Source: Pseudomonadota bacterium (GTDB lineage: Bacteria; Pseudomonadota; Alphaproteobacteria; Caulobacterales; Caulobacteraceae). Taken from it: a stretch of DNA of 50,376 bases. Position numbers and translations under genes: made by a program. This document shows, piece after piece, positions 44,377 to 50,376 of the stretch. How positions within the stretch are numbered: the stretch's first letter is position 1; every line of letters begins with the position of its first letter. The stretch covers positions 1 to 50,376 of the forward strand of contig JAKAZA010000008.1 of the NCBI GenBank assembly GCA_021816155.1, read 5' to 3'. The notes under the pieces are model-generated. The model made no database searches, was not told the DNA's origin, and saw only the letters and a list, made by a program, of their open reading frames with translations.

Positions 44377-45132
44377 TCACGCCCCGGTGCGCTTCTTCGA
44401 CGGCTTGCCGGACTTGGTTCCGGAGGCGAGTTTCTTGCGCGTCTCCCGCACAGCGATCGCGGGCAACGCGGCGGCGTGCGCCTCGAGGTAGGCGGCGACA
44501 TCGTCGGGGCGGCGCATGGCCAGCGAACGCAGCAGCCAGGAGACGGCCTTGGTGATAAGGATCGGCCGCTCGGGGGCGAGGCGGCCGATCACCTCGAAGG
44601 CGAGCGCGGCGAAGCGCGGGTCGTCGGATGTCCGGGCCGGCGTGCACAGCAGCACCAGCGCGGCGCGGCGGCGGTTCACGTCGGCGTCTCGGCTGAGGCG
44701 GTCGATCAGCTCGCTCCAGGCGCTCCACGCGGCCGCCATCTCGGCCGCGGCGAACACGCTGGCGCAGAGCGAGTCGATCTCGGCCCAGCCGGTCAGGCCG
44801 TGCAGCCAGCGGTCGACCTCTGCGGGCGTGGCCGCCGCGCGCGCCGATCGGCTGTAGCCGAGCATGACTGCAGCCAGCACCTTCTCCTCGTAGGCCTCGC
44901 CGCCGAAAAGCCGGTCGATGACGACGAGCAGCGCCGGCGGATCGGTTTTGCGCCGCCCGGCGAGCCAGACGCGGGCGATGCGGCGCACGTCGGGCAGGGA
45001 GACGTTGAAGAACGGATGGCTGCTGCCGGTATAGGAGTCATTGTTCTGGCCGCCGCGGTAGGGCCGTCCGGCGGCGCGCAGCTCGGCGACCAGCGCAGCG
45101 TGCTCGGCGACCGGATCCAAGGCTTCGGACAT
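44377..45132 (-). CDS. AlkD-like DNA alkylation repair protein
   Basis: This 251-residue protein has the all-helical HEAT-like repeats of the AlkD/AlkC family, with SSHPFFNVSLPDVRRIARVW, WLHGLTGWAEIDSLCASV and LAPERPILITKAVSWLLRSL. AlkD removes bulky or positively charged alkylated bases from DNA by a non-flipping mechanism. The ATG is at 45132. A Lys/Arg/Gly-rich tail (KKLASGTKSGKPSKKR) may contact DNA. It sits upstream of the DUF3857 gene on the same strand. Confidence 0.84.
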   Translation of the reverse strand: MSEALDPVAEHAALVAELRAAGRPYRGGQNNDSYTGSSHPFFNVSLPDVRRIARVWLAGRRKTDPPALLVVIDRLFGGEAYEEKVLAAVMLGYSRSARAAATPAEVDRWLHGLTGWAEIDSLCASVFAAAEMAAAWSAWSELIDRLSRDADVNRRRAALVLLCTPARTSDDPRFAALAFEVIGRLAPERPILITKAVSWLLRSLAMRRPDDVAAYLEAHAAALPAIAVRETRKKLASGTKSGKPSKKRTGA

Positions 45133-45255
45133 CCCGCAGAGCGTAGGCGCGGCGCGCCGGCCAGGCCAGAAGCTTCCGCTGGGTGACGCTGGACGGGCCG
45201 CGGCCGGCGGGCGCTAGATGGCGGGCCAGCCAGCAGCAGCCAGGGAGGACAAGCC

Positions 45256-46083
45256 ATGGCCGACGAGCCGATCCTGCTCACCGACGATCCGGCGCCGCAC
45301 GTGCGCCGCCTCACCCTCAACCGCCCGGCCAAGCGCAACGCGCTGTCCAACGCCCTGCGCGGCGAGATCTTCAGGGCGCTGGAGGAGGCCGACCGAGACC
45401 CCGAGGTGCGCGTCATGATCCTGCGGGGCGCCGGGACCTGCTTTTCCTCCGGCTACGACCTCGCCGGGACAGGTCCCCTACCCTACCATACGGCCGGCGG
45501 CCAGGGTCAGTGGGCCAGGCACGTAGTCGAGGGGTGTTTCCGCGTCTGGGACCTGGCCAAGCCGGTGATCGCGCAGGTGCACGGCTGGTGCCTGGCCGGC
45601 GGCTCGGAGCTCGCGGTGGCCTGCGACCTCGTCTACGTCGCCGAGGACGCGCAGATCGGCTACCCGCCGGTGCGCTCGATGTCGCCCCCCGACAACCATT
45701 ACCACGCCTGGCTCATGGGCATGCGGGCGGCCATGGAGCTGATGCTGACCGGCGACTCGATCAGCGGGCTGGAGGCCGTGCGGCTCGGTTTCGCCAATCG
45801 TGCGTTCCCGGTCGAGGCGCTTGAGGAGGCCGTGCTGGCGATGGCCACGCGCATCGCCCAGGTCGACCCGGAGCTCGCGCAGCTGAACAAGCGCCTCGTT
45901 CACCGCCAGATGGAGGCGATGGGGATGCGGGCGGGACTTCGCGCCGGCACGGACCTGCACTCCCTCGGCTGGCATACCCCCGCCTCGCGTGAATACATGG
46001 CCAAGCTCCGGCAAGGCGTGACCGCGGCGCTCACTGCGCGCGACGAGGCGTTCGGCGACTACCGGACGGGCGCCAAGACCTGA
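45256..46083 (+). CDS. Crotonase/enoyl-CoA hydratase family protein
   Basis: This 275-residue protein has crotonase-fold motifs: RGAGTCFSSGYDLAG and VHGWCLAGGSELAVACDLVYV for the oxyanion hole. The usual G-x-x-P-E-x-G motif is replaced by VRSMSPPDNHYHAW, so the reaction may differ from simple hydration. It acts on a CoA ester in an unassigned pathway. GGAGG precedes ATG 45256. Confidence 0.83.
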   Translation: MADEPILLTDDPAPHVRRLTLNRPAKRNALSNALRGEIFRALEEADRDPEVRVMILRGAGTCFSSGYDLAGTGPLPYHTAGGQGQWARHVVEGCFRVWDLAKPVIAQVHGWCLAGGSELAVACDLVYVAEDAQIGYPPVRSMSPPDNHYHAWLMGMRAAMELMLTGDSISGLEAVRLGFANRAFPVEALEEAVLAMATRIAQVDPELAQLNKRLVHRQMEAMGMRAGLRAGTDLHSLGWHTPASREYMAKLRQGVTAALTARDEAFGDYRTGAKT

Positions 46084-46089
46084 GCGCGA

Positions 46090-46464
46090 TCAGGCTGGCG
46101 GGGCGGCGATCTGCTTCGGATCGTAGAAGAACGTCTCCTCGACGATCCGCTCACCGTCCCAGCGCTGCCACGCCACCTCCTGCAGCGTCCGCGTCTCGCC
46201 GCCCGGCGGCGTGAACGCGAAGCGCCACTGGATGGCCACCCGGTCGCCGGCGATCAGCGGCGCGCCGACGATCTCGCAGGCGATACTCTCGAACAGGCTC
46301 ATGATGCCCTGTTCGTGGCGCACGAGTCCGTCGCGGCCGACGCGCGGCGCGTCCTGGTTTTCCTGCATCGAGGCTCCCGGAACGTAGAAGCGCTCGATCG
46401 CGCCGACGTAGTCGCCGCCTACGACGGTGGCGACGAAGCGGTCGACGACGTCCTGACTTGGCAT
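46090..46464 (-). CDS. SnoaL/NTF2-like protein
   Basis: This 124-residue protein fits the SnoaL-like NTF2 fold: VVDRFVATVVGGDYVGAIERFY at the start, then GRDGLVRHEQGIMSLF and VAIQWRFAFTPPGGE. Members are small cytosolic enzymes or binding proteins (cyclases, isomerases, dehydratases) and here no catalytic residues can be named. The start at 46464 has a GAGGAG upstream. It is divergent from the TetR regulator with a shared operator-like repeat, so it is probably its target. Confidence 0.75.
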   Translation of the reverse strand: MPSQDVVDRFVATVVGGDYVGAIERFYVPGASMQENQDAPRVGRDGLVRHEQGIMSLFESIACEIVGAPLIAGDRVAIQWRFAFTPPGGETRTLQEVAWQRWDGERIVEETFFYDPKQIAAPPA

Positions 46465-46532
46465 GCGCGTCACTCCTCGCAGGCGCAGGGATTGCCCGCG
46501 GCCTTTGGCCTGGGCCATATATATCGACTGGC

Positions 46533-46559
46533 GGTCGGAAAATGCCGACCATGGGTCGG
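46533..46559. promoter_or_regulatory. TetR-type operator (three half-sites)
   Basis: GGTCGG-AAAATG-CCGACC-ATG-GGTCGG: three half-sites of the same sequence form two overlapping inverted repeats, 16 nt upstream of the tetR ATG and about 70 nt upstream of the SnoaL gene start. It fits a TetR dimer site for autoregulation and control of the divergent gene. Confidence 0.65.
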
Positions 46560-46575
46560 TAAGTCAAGGCGGGAC

Positions 46576-47163
46576 ATGGCGAGGCAAGCGGAGCGCCTGG
46601 AGGCCACGCGCGGCGCGATCGTGCGGGCGGCAAGCGACCTCTTCGGCCGCCGGGGCTACGCCGCGACGTCGGTGGACGAGATCGCCGGGGCCGCCGGAGT
46701 CGCCAAGGGCGCCGTCTACCACCACTTCGCCAGCAAAGAGCGGCTGTTCGAGACGGTGCTGGAAGCCGTCACAGAAGATCTGGCGCAGGAAGTTGCGCGG
46801 AGGGCCATCGGCGCGACGGACGTATGGGACTCCATCGCCGTCGCGACGGAAGTCTACTTCGAGCTCGCTTCCACGGGCCCGACCGCGCAGATCGTGCTGA
46901 AGGACGGTCCGGCCGTGCTCGGCTGGCAGCGATGGCGCGAGATCGACTCTGCGCACTTCGGCGCCGCGATGCCGACGGTCCTCGAAGCGGCGATGCGCGA
47001 CGGTCTGGTCGCGACCCAACCGGTCGAACCGCTGGCCCGGCTGCTGCTGGGGGCCGCGACCGAGGCGGCCGCCGCATGCGCCGTTAGCTCGGATCCGGCC
47101 GCAACCGGAAGCGCCCACGCCAGAGCTTTCCGCACGCTGCTCGACGGGCTCAGGCGGCGCTAG
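46576..47163 (+). CDS. TetR-family transcriptional regulator
   Basis: This 195-residue repressor has the TetR N-terminal helix-turn-helix at about residues 10-56 (RAASDLFGRRGYAATSVDEI, then AAGVAKGAVYHHFASKERLF) and a helical ligand domain after it. The operator-like repeats just upstream suggest autoregulation and control of the divergent SnoaL-like gene. The ligand is unknown. The start at ATG 46576 has AAGGCGGG behind it. Confidence 0.88.
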   Translation: MARQAERLEATRGAIVRAASDLFGRRGYAATSVDEIAGAAGVAKGAVYHHFASKERLFETVLEAVTEDLAQEVARRAIGATDVWDSIAVATEVYFELASTGPTAQIVLKDGPAVLGWQRWREIDSAHFGAAMPTVLEAAMRDGLVATQPVEPLARLLLGAATEAAAACAVSSDPAATGSAHARAFRTLLDGLRRR

Positions 47164-47239
47164 GCGCCCGCTGTCGCCCGCCGATTTGGGTGCTACCGGG
47201 CGCGCGCAAAGACAGGCTAAATCGCGCTCGGAGGATCAG

Positions 47240-47779
47240 ATGAGCGCGCCGGACGACCAACCTCGCCTGAAGTCATGGTTCGAGCATGGCCTGTTCTTTT
47301 CGCGCTGGCTCATGGCGCCGCTCTACGCGGGTCTTGTGCTGGGCCTCATCGGCCTCCTGTGCGTCTTCGTACGCGAGCTGGCCCGCGACCTACCGATCTT
47401 CGCCCTGTCCGGAGACCCGGACAAGGCGATCGTGATGGTGCTGTCGCTGATCGACCTTTCACTTGCCGGCAACCTGATGCTGATCGTCATCCTCTCCGGT
47501 TACGAGAACTTCGTCTCCCGGCTTCCGGTCGACTCCCATCCCGACCGGCCGCATTGGCTGGCCAGCATCGACTTCTCCGGCCTGAAGATGAAGTTGATCG
47601 CCTCGGTGGTGGTGATCTCGGCGGTTGCGCTGCTCAGGACCTTCATGGACCTCGCCGAGCCGGGCGTCGCGCCCGAGCCGGCCCGGCTCGGCTGGATGAT
47701 CGGCCTGCACGTTGCGTTCCTCGCCACGGGCGTCCTGCTCGCGCTGATGGACTGGCTGGGGCACAAGACGAACGGCTGA
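47240..47779 (+). CDS. YqhA family (TIGR00645/UPF0114) membrane protein
   Basis: This 179-residue inner-membrane protein has about four membrane segments (about 28-50, 72-95, 115-140, 150-172) and the family pattern FFSRWLMAPLYAGLVLGL, SLIDLSLAGNLMLIVILSGYENFVS and SIDFSGLKMKLIASVVVISAVAL. The family function is unknown. The ATG at 47240 follows GGAGGATCAG. Confidence 0.87.
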   Translation: MSAPDDQPRLKSWFEHGLFFSRWLMAPLYAGLVLGLIGLLCVFVRELARDLPIFALSGDPDKAIVMVLSLIDLSLAGNLMLIVILSGYENFVSRLPVDSHPDRPHWLASIDFSGLKMKLIASVVVISAVALLRTFMDLAEPGVAPEPARLGWMIGLHVAFLATGVLLALMDWLGHKTNG

Positions 47780-47794
47780 GACATCCGCAGCCGG

Positions 47795-48814
47795 TCAGGC
47801 CGCGATGTCCCGCCGGCCGCGCGCCTCGGCCTGCGCGATCGCCTCAACGGCCCGCTCGATCACCTCGACGCCCGCCGCCGGCCTCGCGCCCTCCACCGTC
47901 AGGATCCGGCGCCAGGCCCTGGCGCCCGGGCGCCCCTGAAAGAGCCCCAGCATGTGCCGGGTCATAGCCGCAAGACGGATCCCGCGGGCCAGCTGGTCGC
48001 GGACGTAAGGCATGTAAGCCGCGACGGCGGCCTCGGGCGTCACGTCGGCCGCCGCGTCGCCGAAGAGTCGCCTATCCGCCAGTCCGAGCAGGCCGGGCGA
48101 ATGGTAGGCGGCGCGTCCCAGCATGACGCCATCGACATGGGCCAGGTGCGCCTCGACCTCCTCGAGCGTTGCGATCCCGCCGTTGATCACCACCGTCAGG
48201 TGCGGCCGTTCGCGCTTCAGGCGCCAGACGAGCGGGTGGTCGAGCGGCGGTATCTCGCGGTTCTCCTTGGGCGACAGGCCCTTCAGCCACGCCTTGCGGG
48301 CGTGGATGACGAACGTCGTGACGCCGGCGGCCGCGCAGGCGTCGACGAGCGCGAACAGGGCTTCCTCGGGATCCTGCTCGTCGACGCCGATCCGGCACTT
48401 CACGGTGGCGGGAATGGAAACCGCCTCGCCGATGGCCGCCATGCATTCCGCCACCAGCACCGGCTCGGCCATCAGGCAGGCGCCGAAGCGCCCGTTCTGC
48501 ACCCGGTCTGAGGGACAACCGACATTGAGGTTGACCTCGTCGTAGCCGGCGTCCTCGCCGATCCGGGCCGCCTCAGCGAGACGCCCAGGCTCGGCGCCGC
48601 CGAGCTGCAGCGCGACCGGATGTTCGGGCGGATCGAACCCGAGCAGCCGCTCCCGGTCGCCGCGGATCACCGCGTCGGCCGTCACCATCTCGGTGTAGAG
48701 CCGCGCACGGCGCGACAGCGTTCGATGGAGCCGCCGGCAGCGCCGGTCCGTCCAGTCCATCATGGGCGCGACGCAGAAGCGGTGCGTGCGCGGCCGGTCT
48801 TGCTGTGCTTCCAC
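47795..48814 (-). CDS. dusA: tRNA-dihydrouridine(20/20a) synthase DusA
   Basis: This 339-residue FMN-dependent enzyme reduces uridines 20 and 20a of tRNA. It has APMMDWTDRRCRRLHR at the start, EVNLNVGCPSDRVQNGRFGA with the catalytic Cys, TVKCRIGVDEQDPEE, FVIHARKAWLKGLSPKENRE and INGGIATLEEVEAHL in order, all typical of DusA. The start is GTG 48814; no strong Shine-Dalgarno is seen. Confidence 0.93.
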   Translation of the reverse strand: MEAQQDRPRTHRFCVAPMMDWTDRRCRRLHRTLSRRARLYTEMVTADAVIRGDRERLLGFDPPEHPVALQLGGAEPGRLAEAARIGEDAGYDEVNLNVGCPSDRVQNGRFGACLMAEPVLVAECMAAIGEAVSIPATVKCRIGVDEQDPEEALFALVDACAAAGVTTFVIHARKAWLKGLSPKENREIPPLDHPLVWRLKRERPHLTVVINGGIATLEEVEAHLAHVDGVMLGRAAYHSPGLLGLADRRLFGDAAADVTPEAAVAAYMPYVRDQLARGIRLAAMTRHMLGLFQGRPGARAWRRILTVEGARPAAGVEVIERAVEAIAQAEARGRRDIAA

Positions 48815-48949
48815 GTGGACGGCGCTCTCGTTGGGTCACCGCGTCTAGCAGATTATCCCGACGATTGGAGGGCCGGCGGCGGCCCGATCCACGCCGGCCC
48901 TCGCCGATCCGGCCTGGGCGCGGCGGCGCAGCGGCGCTAAGAGGCGTCC

Positions 48950-49822
48950 ATGCGCGTACCCGACAAGAACCTCGCCGAGATCTGGGACCAGGGCTTCACC
49001 GTGGTCGAAGGTTTCCTGGATCGCGATACGCTGAAGGCGGCGCAGGAGGCGCTGTGGGAGGTCTATCCGCGGCCCGAAGACTACTTCGCCGACCCGGGCA
49101 AGCATCCGGACCTAGCCAGGAGCCAGTTCGCCGGCCTGCGCCTGTTCCCGTACGCGCAAGGCGCGCTCAACCGTATGCCCGTCTACCCCGACCTGGTCGA
49201 TGCGGCGGAGCGCTTCCTGCAGAGCGAGGATATCGAGATCTACAAGGTCGAACTCTGGGCGAAATACGCCGGGGCGATCAACTACGACCAGTTCCATCAC
49301 CGCGACTACGGCAACCACACGCTGGTGGTGCCGCGGGCCGACAGGGTCCACACGCAGATGACGACCTTCGTGCTGCTCTCGGACGTGACCGAGCTCGATG
49401 GCCCGACCAAGCTGGTCCCGCTGCCGCTGACGAAGGACATCCCGCTCTCGAAGCGCGACCTGAAGATGGGGGAGATGTTCGAGTGCGAGGTCGCCGCGAC
49501 CGCGCCCGCCGGTTCGCTGATGATCTACAAGACCGACGTCTTCCACCGCGGCTCCGACTTCCGCGCGCCGGGGCGCTCGCGCTTCGCCATGCTGATCGAC
49601 TTCCAGCAGCGCGGCTGGCGCTGGAACGGCAAGATGAGCTGGCCCGACCGCGCCGGCCAGCGGACGATGGGCGACGCGCTCGCCCACATGACGCCCCGCC
49701 AGCGCGACCTCTTCGGCTGGCCCCCGCCGGGCAGCGAGTATTGGAACGAACAGACCTTGCGTGACGTCGCGGCGCGCTACCCCAACATCGACATGACGCC
49801 CTACCGGGCGCAGGTCAGCTGA
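48950..49822 (+). CDS. Phytanoyl-CoA dioxygenase (PhyH) family protein
   Basis: This 290-residue protein has the Fe(II)/2-oxoglutarate dioxygenase fold of the PhyH family: the first metal ligands His-x-Asp in QFHHRDYGNHT (about residue 116), and the second His and 2-oxoglutarate Arg in DVFHRGSDFRAPGRSRF. It would hydroxylate an acyl or terpenoid substrate with O2. It sits 18 nt before a P450 gene on the same strand, so the two probably act together. AGAGG precedes the ATG. Confidence 0.83.
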   Translation: MRVPDKNLAEIWDQGFTVVEGFLDRDTLKAAQEALWEVYPRPEDYFADPGKHPDLARSQFAGLRLFPYAQGALNRMPVYPDLVDAAERFLQSEDIEIYKVELWAKYAGAINYDQFHHRDYGNHTLVVPRADRVHTQMTTFVLLSDVTELDGPTKLVPLPLTKDIPLSKRDLKMGEMFECEVAATAPAGSLMIYKTDVFHRGSDFRAPGRSRFAMLIDFQQRGWRWNGKMSWPDRAGQRTMGDALAHMTPRQRDLFGWPPPGSEYWNEQTLRDVAARYPNIDMTPYRAQVS

Positions 49823-49840
49823 TCGATCGGGGACGGGAAC

Positions 49841-50376
49841 ATGGGCCGCACCACGGCAGAGTGCGTCGCGACGGTGGTCGACCCGAAGGCGCACGCGGAC
49901 CCCGCTCGGCTCTATGACGCCTTCGCCTGGCTTCGGAAGCACGACCCGATGGCGCGGGCCGAGCTCGAGGGCTTCGATCCGTTCTACGTGGTGACGCGGC
50001 ACGCCGACATCCTCGAGGTCAGCCGCGACAACGTCCTGTTCCCGTACGGGAGCTACCCCTCGACGCTGGCGCCGCACCAGGCGGTGGAGAACGGCCGGGC
50101 CGCCAGGGCCGCCGGCCGGCCGCTGCTCTACACGCTCGTCCAGATGGACGAGCCGGACCACATGAAATACCGCGCGCTGACCCAGGGATGGTTCATGCCG
50201 CAGAACCTGCGCCGGCTCGAGGCGAGGGTGCGCGAGATCGCCCGCGAAGCGGTGGCGCGGATGCAGGCGCTCGGCGGCGAATGCGACTTCGTCACCGAGG
50301 TGGCCCTGCACTATCCGCTCCGCGTGATCATGGAGATCCTGGGCGTGCCGCGCGAGGACGAGCCGCGCATGCTGCA
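49841..50376 (+). CDS. Cytochrome P450, N-terminal part (partial)
   Basis: The gene starts at ATG 49841 after GGGGACGGGAAC and runs off the window edge, so only about 178 residues are seen. The DEPDHMKYRALTQGWFMP helix region and RVIMEILGVP are typical of soluble bacterial P450s. The heme-binding Cys loop lies beyond the window. It should hydroxylate a hydrophobic compound with an outside redox partner. Confidence 0.85.
   Translation, partial: MGRTTAECVATVVDPKAHADPARLYDAFAWLRKHDPMARAELEGFDPFYVVTRHADILEVSRDNVLFPYGSYPSTLAPHQAVENGRAARAAGRPLLYTLVQMDEPDHMKYRALTQGWFMPQNLRRLEARVREIAREAVARMQALGGECDFVTEVALHYPLRVIMEILGVPREDEPRML

Noticed and set aside
44291-44728. Upstream extension of the DUF3857 protein
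   Set aside because: It overlaps the AlkD gene in another frame, and the signal peptide begins at 44290.

Overview
The window is about 50 kb of GC-rich, gene-dense chromosome from an alphaproteobacterium. It is most likely a member of Caulobacterales; a Phenylobacterium-like organism is my best guess, by inference only. The reasons are a FliX/FlgI/FlgJ/FlbY flagellar cluster (fliX and flbY are Caulobacter-type genes), a DksA with a single zinc-finger cysteine, a GTTC-N7-GTTC LexA box in front of uvrA, a promoter of the Caulobacter housekeeping type (TTGACGS-N10-14-GCTANAWC), and many acyl-CoA dehydrogenase, crotonase, phytanoyl-CoA dioxygenase and P450 genes. I saw no rRNA, tRNA, insertion sequence, prophage or CRISPR array.

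Layout. 1-3.8 kb: the end of pyruvate kinase, then a four-gene Mla-type lipid transport operon (STAS-MlaE, MlaF, MlaD, auxiliary lipoprotein). 3.85-6.9 kb: dksA and fliX on the minus strand, divergent from flgI-flgJ-flbY. 7.1-13.3 kb: a winged-helix regulator, an unknown protein, an ABC-F ATPase with a structured leader, a GST, a crotonase, a heptosyltransferase and a DUF2277 protein. 13.6-22.0 kb: a two-component system followed by a tripartite RND efflux system (permease, adaptor, outer-membrane factor). 22.0-31.6 kb: two alpha/beta hydrolases, a thioesterase, a GFA protein, NAD synthetase, PEP carboxylase, small ORFs and a secreted Gly/Tyr-rich repeat protein. 31.6-39.1 kb: SOS-type uvrA, a sphingosine-phosphate-lyase-like enzyme, a GST and a pair of acyl-CoA dehydrogenases. 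39.2-44.3 kb: small and periplasmic proteins (DUF1289, retropepsin-like protease, a frameshifted TonB-C protein, a large DUF3857/transglutaminase/TPR protein). 44.4-50.4 kb: AlkD-like glycosylase, crotonase, SnoaL-like protein with a divergent TetR, YqhA-family membrane protein, DusA, a PhyH-type dioxygenase and the start of a P450.

Most unusual signals. (1) The RND operon is separated from its two-component system by a strong intrinsic terminator. A shared palindrome-promoter module and a possible Arg-rich leader peptide lie upstream of that terminator, so attenuation of the pump operon is possible. The same palindrome-promoter module lies upstream of the response regulator. (2) The ABC-F gene has a leader ORF with a strong Shine-Dalgarno sequence and a nested hairpin that would hide the ABC-F ribosome binding site, which looks like translational attenuation. 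(3) nadE has a perfect 8-bp hairpin that runs into its Shine-Dalgarno sequence. (4) A 50-bp nested palindrome lies between two minus-strand genes at 8.3 kb. All functional readings of these elements are inference from sequence alone.
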